Under the pieces are notes generated by a model. It saw only the letters and a program-made list of their open reading frames with translations, did not search any database and was not told where the DNA came from. The translations under genes were made by a program, and so were the position numbers. A DNA stretch of 64,000 nucleotides from CAXBOO01 sp963977425. GTDB lineage: Bacteria > Bacteroidota > Bacteroidia > Flavobacteriales_D > Luteibaculaceae. Shown in pieces: positions 35,561 through 43,662 of this stretch. The first letter of the stretch is position 1. The number at the start of each line of letters is the position of its first letter. The stretch spans positions 248,001 through 312,000 of the forward strand of contig CAXBOO010000002.1 of NCBI GenBank assembly GCA_963977425.1. The letters run 5' to 3'.

Positions 35561-37282
35561 CTAATTTCTACCGATTAATTTATTGAATGCTTGACGCTGT
35601 TTGATGTCCATTGTCAACAATTCCACTTTAGCTTCTTTAAAAAAGACTCTATCGTTTGCTCTCATCATCAATTTACGTTCACCCAACTCATGTTTGAAAT
35701 GAAAATGTATCTCATCTCTATGTTTTTCATGCATTTTGGCTAAAATTTCATCATTAACTTCTTCGCCATCAATACTGAGCAAAATATCGCCTTCGCATAT
35801 TCCAAATTCTGAAGCATAACTGGTTTCGTAAACAGAAAGCACTTGATAATTGGCGCCCACTTTTTTTACTCGAAAACCTAAATAAGCTTCGCAAAAGTCT
35901 TCAACAGGCACTTCTTCTACAGCATAACCATTGTAGAACATAGCTTCGTAAGCATAGTATCTATAATCGGCAGTACCGTTATAAAAATCATTGAATAAAG
36001 TTTCACCTTCTTTTGGAATGTATTTGATTAGATAATTTTTCCAATCGTCTTCGCTTATACCATGTTTCAAGATCCGTTCGTCTTCGTACATCTCTCTCAT
36101 CAAATCGACTAAGCCCATCTGATTTTTGGAATTCAAACGCATTAAATAGTCTACGATAAAGGCCAAAATAGCTCCTTCATTGTAGATTGACACTTTTCTG
36201 TCTGGTATGCCTTTTTCATATCCGTCTATCCACGTTTCGTAAGAACTATCGGCTACCGACATTCTAAAACGACCAAAGTTTTGAATGTAACGTGTGAAGT
36301 GTTTGCCCATTTCGTTACCAAACCAAGTACGATCGTACACATTGCCTTTTAGCAAATACAAATCGCCCATTAAGGTTGTAATTCCCTCGGCTATATATCC
36401 CAATTTACTTGGACATACTTTATTGAATTCATAGGGCATCCATTCAGTAGGTCGGATCGTTTTCACACACCAAGAATGATAAAATTCATGCGAGCTTACA
36501 CCTAAAAGTGATTCGTATCCTTCGCCAAACAATTCGGCACTTGGCCCTAACATGATTACGGTACTGTTCAAATGTTCAACACCATGGTATGCTTTATGGT
36601 CAGTAATAATGTATACGTAATGATATTCCTTAGCCGGAAAACCACCCATATCGTTCATTTGCGCAGCCATAAAGCCCACAAAATCCTTACGCATTTTTAA
36701 GAAATCGGGTTCAACATTACCGACCATATGGATGTTAACATCTACACCTTTTAAATCAAACTGATAGCTTTTTAATGAGCTGCTCGCGTAAAATGGGGTG
36801 TCGAAAAAATGATCTACCGAATCGAATACAAAATCAAACGCATTCTCCGACTTTGGCAAACCACCAGCAATATCCCAACGCTGAGGATAATCCAAATGAA
36901 CATGTTGTGGATCGAGTTTTAATTGCTCGGCATATATGCAAGCATTCACAGGATTTACATAAAATAAATCTTCACCACAATGGGTGCTACCGGCATTCAA
37001 ATCTTTAGCGAAAAATTGATATTTCACTTGAAGTGTTTTTCCTTCGCATCCGGTTATTCTCCAATGATTTAGACTAACTCGTTCTGGAGTGAACTTAGTA
37101 CCATCAACAATGAAACGCATTCCACGCACATTCTTCATGAAATTGCCTTCCTCATAACGACCTGGACGCCATAGTGGGAAAAACAAATCTAAATCCGTTG
37201 ATATTTCTGAAACTTTAAATTCAACTTCTAACCAAGGAAGCTGTAGCTTATTGTAAGCCAATACATAATTGCAAATGGGCAT
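35561..37282 (-). CDS. M61 family peptidase with C-terminal PDZ domain
   Basis: 573 residues from ATG 37280-37282 (MPICNYVLAYNKLQLPWLEV). The longer frame would cross the lpdA promoter and has no family resemblance. After an N-terminal beta domain, the zinc motif HEFYHSW (His265, Glu266, His269) and the downstream Glu in YIAEGITTLMGD identify a gluzincin of family M61 (glycyl aminopeptidase type). A PDZ domain is visible near residues 460-530 (ASEFGICEGDILLSIDGEEV). There is no signal peptide, so it may act in the cytoplasm. Divergent from lpdA. Confidence 0.9.
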   Translation of the reverse strand: MPICNYVLAYNKLQLPWLEVEFKVSEISTDLDLFFPLWRPGRYEEGNFMKNVRGMRFIVDGTKFTPERVSLNHWRITGCEGKTLQVKYQFFAKDLNAGSTHCGEDLFYVNPVNACIYAEQLKLDPQHVHLDYPQRWDIAGGLPKSENAFDFVFDSVDHFFDTPFYASSSLKSYQFDLKGVDVNIHMVGNVEPDFLKMRKDFVGFMAAQMNDMGGFPAKEYHYVYIITDHKAYHGVEHLNSTVIMLGPSAELFGEGYESLLGVSSHEFYHSWCVKTIRPTEWMPYEFNKVCPSKLGYIAEGITTLMGDLYLLKGNVYDRTWFGNEMGKHFTRYIQNFGRFRMSVADSSYETWIDGYEKGIPDRKVSIYNEGAILAFIVDYLMRLNSKNQMGLVDLMREMYEDERILKHGISEDDWKNYLIKYIPKEGETLFNDFYNGTADYRYYAYEAMFYNGYAVEEVPVEDFCEAYLGFRVKKVGANYQVLSVYETSYASEFGICEGDILLSIDGEEVNDEILAKMHEKHRDEIHFHFKHELGERKLMMRANDRVFFKEAKVELLTMDIKQRQAFNKLIGRN

Positions 37283-37290
37283 AAGAATGA

Positions 37291-37320
37291 TTGCTCTTTT
37301 AGTACATTCGCACAAACTTA
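37291..37320 (+). promoter_or_regulatory. Promoter of lpdA
   Basis: TTG at 37291-37293, exactly 19 bases, then TACATTCG at 37313-37320 (one mismatch to TAnnTTTG). Spacing is ideal for Bacteroidota promoters, and transcription would begin about 13 bases before the ATG at 37337. It also rules out the long N-terminal extension of the divergent M61 gene. Confidence 0.65.
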
Positions 37321-37336
37321 CGTTAAAATACAGAGC

Positions 37337-38725
37337 ATGAAATACGATATTATTGTACTTGGTAGCGGCCCAGGAGGGTATGTAACAGCTATTCGCGCTT
37401 CGCAATTGGGTTTTAAAACTGCGGTTGTAGAAAAAGAAGCTTTAGGCGGTATTTGCCTTAACTGGGGATGTATTCCAACCAAAGCTTTGCTTAAAAGTGC
37501 AAACGTTTTTGAATACCTACAACATGCCGAAGATTACGGTATAACTGTTGAAGGCGGGAAAGCCGATTTTGGCGCCATGGTAAAACGTAGCCGTGGAGTA
37601 GCTGAAGGTATGAGTAACGGTATCAAGTTCTTGATGAAAAAGAACAAGATTGATGTTATCATGGGTACTGGTAAATTGAAGCCAGGAAAAAAAATAGATG
37701 TAGTAGATGCTGACGGAAAAAACACAGAATATTCTGCCGACCACATCATTGTTGCTACAGGAGCTCGTAGTCGCGAATTACCAAATCTTCCACAAGACGG
37801 AAAAAAAGTAATAGGCTACAGACAAGCTATGAGTTTGGAAAAACAACCTAAGAAAATGGTGGTTGTTGGTTCTGGAGCTATAGGTGTTGAGTTTGCTTAT
37901 TTCTACAATGCTATTGGTACAGAAGTAACAGTAGTAGAATATTTACCAAACATTGTACCTGTTGAAGATACCGAAGTTTCTAAGCAATTGGAACGCTCAT
38001 TTAAAAAAGCAGGTATCAAAGTAATGACCAATTCATCGGTTGAAAAAGTAGATACTTCTGGAACGGGATGTAAGGTTACTGTAAAAACCAAAAAAGGCGA
38101 AGAAATTATCGATTGTGATATCGTTCTTTCTGCAGTTGGTATTGCTGCTAACATCGAAAACATTGGTTTAGAAGATGTTGGAATTGCTACCGATAAAGGC
38201 AAAATAATGGTCAACGATTTTTACCAAACCAACATGCCTGGTTACTATGCCATTGGCGATTGTGTACCTGGACCAGCATTGGCTCACGTAGCATCGGCTG
38301 AAGGCATTACATGTGTTGAAAAAATTAAAGGACACAACGTAGAAAAAATCGACTACAACAACATACCAGGCTGTACTTACTGTAGCCCGGAAATTGCTTC
38401 AGTTGGTTATACCGAAGCCGCTGCCAAAGAAGCTGGATACGATATTAAGATTGGAAAATTCCCATTCTCAGCATCAGGAAAAGCTAGTGCTTCTGGAGCT
38501 AAAGACGGTTTTGTAAAACTTATTTTCGACGCAAAATATGGTGAGTTATTAGGTGGCCACATGGTAGGTGCTAACGTAACTGAAATGATTGCTGAAATTG
38601 TTGCCGTTAGAAAATTAGAAACTACGGGTCATGAATTGATCAAAACCATTCACCCTCACCCAACGCTTTCTGAAGCGGTTATGGAAGCAGCTGCTGCAGC
38701 TTACGATGAGGTGATTCATATCTAA
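37337..38725 (+). CDS. lpdA: Dihydrolipoyl dehydrogenase
   Basis: 462 residues. The FAD-binding GSGPGGYVTAIRASQLG starts the protein. The redox-active pair is Cys40/Cys45 in GGICLNWGCIPTKALL. The NAD-binding VVVGSGAIGVEFAYFY lies mid-protein, and the C-terminal dimer domain carries the His-Glu pair in HPHPTLSEAVMEA. It reoxidises lipoamide in pyruvate and 2-oxoglutarate dehydrogenase complexes. It stands alone, with its own promoter and terminator, and no E1 or E2 gene nearby. Confidence 0.97.
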   Translation: MKYDIIVLGSGPGGYVTAIRASQLGFKTAVVEKEALGGICLNWGCIPTKALLKSANVFEYLQHAEDYGITVEGGKADFGAMVKRSRGVAEGMSNGIKFLMKKNKIDVIMGTGKLKPGKKIDVVDADGKNTEYSADHIIVATGARSRELPNLPQDGKKVIGYRQAMSLEKQPKKMVVVGSGAIGVEFAYFYNAIGTEVTVVEYLPNIVPVEDTEVSKQLERSFKKAGIKVMTNSSVEKVDTSGTGCKVTVKTKKGEEIIDCDIVLSAVGIAANIENIGLEDVGIATDKGKIMVNDFYQTNMPGYYAIGDCVPGPALAHVASAEGITCVEKIKGHNVEKIDYNNIPGCTYCSPEIASVGYTEAAAKEAGYDIKIGKFPFSASGKASASGAKDGFVKLIFDAKYGELLGGHMVGANVTEMIAEIVAVRKLETTGHELIKTIHPHPTLSEAVMEAAAAAYDEVIHI

Positions 38726-38748
38726 TTTTAGATTTCAAATTCTATTTC

Positions 38749-38779
38749 AAAAGCAGTTCAGTAATGGACTGCTTTTTTT
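38749..38779 (+). terminator. Intrinsic terminator after lpdA
   Basis: Twelve-base arms (38749-38760 and 38765-38776) with one G-T pair enclose a GTAA loop, followed by a T-run to 38779. A shorter T-run on the other strand may also stop the convergent gene at 38784. Confidence 0.88.
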
Positions 38780-38783
38780 ATGC

Positions 38784-39335
38784 CTAAATGGATAGTAAAT
38801 ACAAAACATCAACAAAGATGTCGAGCAAAACATCTGCTGCAATTGTGAAACGGCTCATGGGTACCGATTTGGTAAAACGTGCAGCAACGACATAAGCCGA
38901 TACTTTAGAAGCATCGTTCCATTCTTCTGCATCAAAGCATAGATAATAACAGTCTTCTACCCTATCCAAAGAAAAATAGGCTGTTAGAATGACTTCTTCA
39001 TTCAAACGGTAAACCCAACCATCTTCGGTTTGTTGTTCACTAATTATTTGCCCCATATTTAGCTTCCATTTACCTTTTTCAAACTCTGCAATTACGCTAT
39101 CGTTGAAGTACAATACCTCCCCTTTTTCAAGGCGAAACAAGTTGTTGGACGTCTGAATAAAATGGGTTCTTTTCTTTCTAGAAACACTGAAATCTAAACG
39201 ATGATTTACATCAACAACTTCAAAATAATCTGAAGCACTGTAGTTGGTTGGAATGACTGCGCCATGGCACACATTATCTTGTCCAAACAATAGACTAGAC
39301 AAGGCGAAAAACATGAAAATAAATACCGCTTTCAT
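38784..39335 (-). CDS. Secreted protein of unknown function
   Basis: 183 residues. The signal peptide KAVFIFMFFALSSLLFGQ predicts export, with cleavage after GQ. Two Cys pairs (one near the mature N-terminus, two close together in EDCYYLCFDAEEW) may form disulfides. The rest is beta-rich and ends in a hydrophobic DVLLDIFVDVLYLLSI that could contact a membrane or a partner. I do not recognise the family. It lies 12 bases after the NamZ-like gene, so a role in the same envelope process is possible. Confidence 0.65.
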   Translation of the reverse strand: MKAVFIFMFFALSSLLFGQDNVCHGAVIPTNYSASDYFEVVDVNHRLDFSVSRKKRTHFIQTSNNLFRLEKGEVLYFNDSVIAEFEKGKWKLNMGQIISEQQTEDGWVYRLNEEVILTAYFSLDRVEDCYYLCFDAEEWNDASKVSAYVVAARFTKSVPMSRFTIAADVLLDIFVDVLYLLSI

Positions 39336-39347
39336 GCCCTTAATGTA

Positions 39348-40499
39348 TTAATTATAAAGCAAGTAAGGTTTTCTGTCCGATTTGAATTTTGTCAACCCAG
39401 TTTGCCAAGTGCGTTTGATTTCAGCTTCCGACATTCCAGATTGTATTTGTCTCAACAATTCATCCGTACCTGCCAACAATCTGAAAAAACTTTTATTAAA
39501 AAACTGTTCTTTGATAGCATATCGATGGTAAGTATCTATCAGGTAGGACAAATTGAGACCTGCTCCAAGTTGTACTTTTTGATCGCGCAAATCATACCCA
39601 TAACACACTTTACCATTCAACTTAGGATTGGATGCTCCCTCAATTGGATGAGGGGTAAAAGCAAATTTTTGTACTTGATTTAGAAATGGATGCCCATACA
39701 CTTGAAAAGGATAATCGGTACCTCGACCTATAGAAACAATGGTCCCTTCAAAAAAACATAAAGAAGGGTACAAACGAATGGATTGATGATTCGGCAAATT
39801 TGGCGATGGCCTTACCTTCAAAGTGTATTCAGAAACTCGGGTGTAATTTTTAACTGGCACAACCGATAGCTTACATTTTACACCATTAGCTAACCAAGCT
39901 TCGTTGTTGATCATCTTAGCCAACTCGCCTAATGTCATTCCATGCAATACCGGAATTGGATGTATGCCAATAAAAGACGAGCAATTCTCTTCCAATATTG
40001 GGCCATCTATTCTATCAATATTCGGGTTGGGTCTATCCAGTACCACCACCTCAATTTGATTTTCAGCGGCTGCTTCCATGATATAATGCAATGTGCTTAA
40101 GTAGGTGTAAAATCGAACACCAACATCTTGCAAATCAAACACCAAAACATCTACACCTTTCAATTGAAAATCACTTGGTTTTTTATTCTTACCGTAGAGA
40201 GATACGCAAGCAAGCCCTGTCTTTTTATCTCTAGAAGAATGCACCTTTTGCCCTGCGTCGGCAGTGCCTCTAAAACCATGCTCTGGCGAGAAAATTTTAA
40301 CGATGTCGACTTCTTTGGACAACAGAAAATCCACCAAATGTTCGTCCTTAACTAAGGAGCTTTGGTTGGCAATCAAAGCCACTTTTTTACCCTCTAGTTG
40401 TGAAGCATATAACTCGTATTGCTCTGCGCCCACTTTTATTTGAGAAAAAGCAAGTGTAGAAACAAAGCAAAGGCCAACAAGTATTGTTATTTTGCACAA
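39348..40499 (-). CDS. NamZ-like exo-beta-N-acetylmuramidase (DUF1343)
   Basis: 383 residues if started at TTG 40497-40499, which yields a compact signal peptide (KITILVGLCFVSTLAFSQ). The longer frame runs antisense through the divergent permease gene and is not credible. Conserved DUF1343 blocks are VALIANQSS, IFSPEHGFRG, VLVFDLQDVGVRFYTYLSTL, VLDRPNP and GRGTDYPFQVYG. Characterised members remove terminal MurNAc from peptidoglycan fragments. With the amidase at 31007 it points to cell-wall turnover, though the genes are far apart. Start is uncertain. Confidence 0.85.
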   Translation of the reverse strand: MCKITILVGLCFVSTLAFSQIKVGAEQYELYASQLEGKKVALIANQSSLVKDEHLVDFLLSKEVDIVKIFSPEHGFRGTADAGQKVHSSRDKKTGLACVSLYGKNKKPSDFQLKGVDVLVFDLQDVGVRFYTYLSTLHYIMEAAAENQIEVVVLDRPNPNIDRIDGPILEENCSSFIGIHPIPVLHGMTLGELAKMINNEAWLANGVKCKLSVVPVKNYTRVSEYTLKVRPSPNLPNHQSIRLYPSLCFFEGTIVSIGRGTDYPFQVYGHPFLNQVQKFAFTPHPIEGASNPKLNGKVCYGYDLRDQKVQLGAGLNLSYLIDTYHRYAIKEQFFNKSFFRLLAGTDELLRQIQSGMSEAEIKRTWQTGLTKFKSDRKPYLLYN

Positions 40500-41862
40500 A
40501 AAACTAGCCTTCGTGCCACTGCATCGGTATTTAGCCAAAAACGTCATCGAAAAGAATATGGGTAACAAAAGTACACCCATATTTAAACTTGGATTGGCCG
40601 GTATTATTATTTCCATTGTAATAATGCAATGCACGGGCTTTATTATCCAAGGTTTTAAGAGCGAAATCACCAATAAAATAGCCGTTTTCAATGGCTATGG
40701 ACAAATAGAAAGTGGTATTTCATCTTCCCCTTTTCTTATAGCTAGCGACAGCATCAAAACGATCTTATCGGACAACAACGTTCTAGCCAATGCTTACCTA
40801 ACAGCTGCCCTTACATTTCAAACCAAAACCGGGATAAAATCTGTCGCGATTAGTGGCTTCGAAAATTTACCTTTTGAATGGAATGCTGCTGATAGTAACG
40901 CCGTTTATGTAAGTCAAACCTTGTTTCAATCCATGGCTATCAATGCTGATTCTACAGCATCAATCATTCTAGCTGCAGGCAGTGAAAAATACAAGATTAG
41001 AAAACTAAAATTCATTCCTGTATTCAATAGTTATTTAGAGGAAATAGACGAAAAAATAGCATTTTGTTATTTGCCAAAATTGCAAGACGTTCTTCAACTC
41101 GGCGGCAAAGTTAACTTCGTTTGGACGGATTCAACAATTGTAGGAAACACAAAAAATATCGCTCAACTTACCCTTAATGGAGAAATACAGGTAATAAAAG
41201 GTTTTTCTATTCCTTATAATGATTCAGTTGTAGTTGAAATAATCGATGAAAATGGAATAAAATCTTCAGCAAACATCCATTCAAATACACCAACATTGAA
41301 TACCCACTTCGGCTATGTTGATGCCATTCGCATTGAAAACAATGTATTATCTCCTTCCGAAATTGAATACCTTTTACCATACAATTTACTTTACACCACT
41401 AGCCAAGAATTGTACCCACAATTGTTCAACTGGCTAAAATTGTTGTACACCAATGTAACTGTCATCATTGCTTTGGTGCTGTGTATTGCCCTTATCAACA
41501 ACAGCTCAGTACTGCTTGTATTGATTATAGAGAAAACTAACTTGATCGCCATACTCAAAGCCTTAGGGACACAAGAAAAAGACATTAAAAAAGTGTTCGC
41601 ATACACCGGTTTCAAACTCAACGTAAAAGCTTTAATAATAGGAAATATAATTTCGCTTCTTATCGCTTTTTCACAATGGCAATGGCACTGGTTGCGATTA
41701 AACCCCAAAGACTATTTTGTAGAAGAGGTGCCTTTTAGCTTTGATATTAGTTTCTTTGCAGGCATAAGTTTAGCGTCGCTTATTTTACCCGTGTTGATAA
41801 GCTATTTACCGCTTAAAATATTAAGAAAAATGAATGCCGCAGAATTGCTGCGACTCAATTAA
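40492..41862 (+). CDS. FtsX-like ABC transporter permease (LolC/LolE type)
   Basis: 456 residues from TTG 40492, or 449 from GTG 40513. An N-terminal membrane segment (LGLAGIIISIVIMQCTGFI) is followed by a ~250-residue periplasmic domain. Three C-terminal segments surround VLLVLIIEKTNLIAILKALG, the FtsX-domain coupling region. In LolCDE-type systems such permeases extract lipoproteins from the inner membrane; no ATPase partner is adjacent. It diverges from the NamZ-like gene with overlapping or nearly overlapping starts. A TTATTTTG sequence at 40487-40494 is a poor -7 match. The next gene follows after five bases. Confidence 0.82.
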   Translation: MHKKLAFVPLHRYLAKNVIEKNMGNKSTPIFKLGLAGIIISIVIMQCTGFIIQGFKSEITNKIAVFNGYGQIESGISSSPFLIASDSIKTILSDNNVLANAYLTAALTFQTKTGIKSVAISGFENLPFEWNAADSNAVYVSQTLFQSMAINADSTASIILAAGSEKYKIRKLKFIPVFNSYLEEIDEKIAFCYLPKLQDVLQLGGKVNFVWTDSTIVGNTKNIAQLTLNGEIQVIKGFSIPYNDSVVVEIIDENGIKSSANIHSNTPTLNTHFGYVDAIRIENNVLSPSEIEYLLPYNLLYTTSQELYPQLFNWLKLLYTNVTVIIALVLCIALINNSSVLLVLIIEKTNLIAILKALGTQEKDIKKVFAYTGFKLNVKALIIGNIISLLIAFSQWQWHWLRLNPKDYFVEEVPFSFDISFFAGISLASLILPVLISYLPLKILRKMNAAELLRLN

Positions 41863-41867
41863 TTATT

Positions 41868-42863
41868 ATGAAGTATTACGATAACATTTTAGAAACTATT
41901 GGCAACACACCTTTAGTAAAATTAAACAAAGTTACAGCCGAGGTTGATGCTTTGGTTTTAGCAAAAGTAGAAACGACGAACCCAGGTAACTCGGTAAAAG
42001 ATCGTATGGCTTTGCAAATGCTTTTGGATGCTGAAGCAGAAGGTAAAATCAAACCAGGAGGAACTCTTATCGAAGGGACTTCTGGCAACACCGGTATGGG
42101 GTTGGCTTTGGCTGCCATATCACGTGGATACAAACTTATTTGTACCATGGCCGATAAACAATCGAAAGAAAAAGTAGATATTTTGCGTGCTATGGGTGCT
42201 GAATGCATCGTTACACCAACCAGTGTAGCACCTGAAGATCCACGTAGTTATTACTCAGTAGCGCGCCGATTGGCTACAGAAATACCTAACTCTTTGTACG
42301 TTAATCAATACGATAACTTGAGCAACAGAAAAGCGCATTATCTTTCTACAGGACCAGAAATTTGGGAACAAACAGAAGGTAAAATCACTCACTTTGTAGT
42401 TGGTGTTGGTACAGGTGGTACTATTTCAGGAGTTGGAAAATTCCTAAAAGAAAAAAATCCTAACATCAAAATTTGGGGAATCGATACATATGGTTCTGTT
42501 TTCAAAAAATATCACGAAACGGGTGAATTTGATGAGAACGAAATCTACCCATATGTAACCGAAGGTATTGGAGAAGATATCATTCCAAAAAACGTTGATT
42601 TTGATATCATAGATGCTTTTGAAAAAGTTACCGATAGAGACAGCTGTCGTTATACTCGTCACTTAGCACGCCAAGAAGGAATCTTTGTAGGCAACTCTGC
42701 AGGGGCTGCTGTAAAAGGTATTCTTCAGAAAAAAGGTGAACTAACTAAAGACGATGTAGTGGTTGTTCTTTTTCACGATCATGGTAGTCGATATGTTGGC
42801 AAAATGTTCAACGACGAATGGATGATAGAAAAAGGATACATGGAAGAAGGCGAAAACATTTAA
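41868..42863 (+). CDS. PLP-dependent cysteine synthase / cystathionine beta-synthase core
   Basis: 331 residues of the fold II PLP family. The cofactor lysine is Lys44 in NPGNSVKDRMA, the substrate loop is GTSGNTGMGLALA and the phosphate cradle is GVGTGGTISGVGK. Length and motifs such as YEGIGEDIIP-like VTEGIGEDIIPKNV recall the catalytic core of cystathionine beta-synthase, but the C-terminal CBS domains are absent. It makes cysteine from O-acetylserine and sulfide or cystathionine from serine and homocysteine; sequence reading alone does not decide which. Confidence 0.9.
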   Translation: MKYYDNILETIGNTPLVKLNKVTAEVDALVLAKVETTNPGNSVKDRMALQMLLDAEAEGKIKPGGTLIEGTSGNTGMGLALAAISRGYKLICTMADKQSKEKVDILRAMGAECIVTPTSVAPEDPRSYYSVARRLATEIPNSLYVNQYDNLSNRKAHYLSTGPEIWEQTEGKITHFVVGVGTGGTISGVGKFLKEKNPNIKIWGIDTYGSVFKKYHETGEFDENEIYPYVTEGIGEDIIPKNVDFDIIDAFEKVTDRDSCRYTRHLARQEGIFVGNSAGAAVKGILQKKGELTKDDVVVVLFHDHGSRYVGKMFNDEWMIEKGYMEEGENI

Positions 42864-42897
42864 ATTCACCACATTCATCGTATAGCAGATAAAACCC

Positions 42898-43662
42898 ATG
42901 CCCATTATTGGAGCAAACCATATTGTAAATACCGACATCAGCGAGATTAAAATTGTTTCGCTGGTGCCAAGTATTACAGAACTACTTTGTCATTTAGGTT
43001 TTTCTAAAAACATAGTTGCTTGTACAAAATTTTGCGAGCACCCTGAAAGCTTAAAATCCAATATCAAGCAAATTGGGGGAACCAAAAACCCGAGAACAGA
43101 CGATATTTTAGCGTTAGAACCTGATATCGTTTTTGCGAATAAGGAAGAAAACCGTAAAGAAGATGTTTTGGCTTTGAGTACAGCTTTGGATGTGCATGTA
43201 AGCGACATCAATTCTGTATCCGATTTTTCTGATTTTGTAACTGAAATTGGACAGATTTTAGCCATTGATAATACCGCTTCAGCATTCAATGCTCAATTAG
43301 ATACTCTATTGCAGAGCATTAAAAATCTACCAACAAAAAACGTTATATACCTAATTTGGAAAAAGCCTTATATGGCTGCCGGTAAAGGCACTTACATTGA
43401 CAGTGTTTTAGAAGCATGTGGATTAAATAACCTCATTACTCAAGAGCGTTATCCAGAATTAAGTATTGAAGAAATAAAGGAACGCCACCCCGAATGCATT
43501 CTTTTATCATCAGAACCCTACCCCTTTAATAAACAAGACATACAAGAAATGAAAAACGAAACCGTTACTGATGTAAAATTAGTAGACGGAGAGTTGTTTT
43601 CTTGGTATAGCAACCGTATATTTCATATCGAAAGCCATCTAAAAGCACTACACAATTACTAA
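42898..43662 (+). CDS. BtuF-like metal/corrinoid-binding protein without signal peptide
   Basis: 254 residues of the helical-backbone periplasmic binding fold. VSLVPSITELLCHLGFSKNI, GGTKNPRTDDILALEPDIVF and AAGKGTYIDSVLEACGLNNLI are the usual blocks of BtuF/FecB-type proteins. No signal peptide or lipobox is present, which is odd for an ABC transporter binding protein; a cytoplasmic role is possible. No permease or ATPase of a vitamin B12 system is nearby. The gene stop directly abuts the patatin ATG. Ligand unknown. Confidence 0.8.
   Translation: MPIIGANHIVNTDISEIKIVSLVPSITELLCHLGFSKNIVACTKFCEHPESLKSNIKQIGGTKNPRTDDILALEPDIVFANKEENRKEDVLALSTALDVHVSDINSVSDFSDFVTEIGQILAIDNTASAFNAQLDTLLQSIKNLPTKNVIYLIWKKPYMAAGKGTYIDSVLEACGLNNLITQERYPELSIEEIKERHPECILLSSEPYPFNKQDIQEMKNETVTDVKLVDGELFSWYSNRIFHIESHLKALHNY

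Noticed and set aside
40500..40691. The N-terminal extension of the NamZ-like frame
   Set aside because: It runs antisense through the permease gene, and the signal peptide begins only after it.
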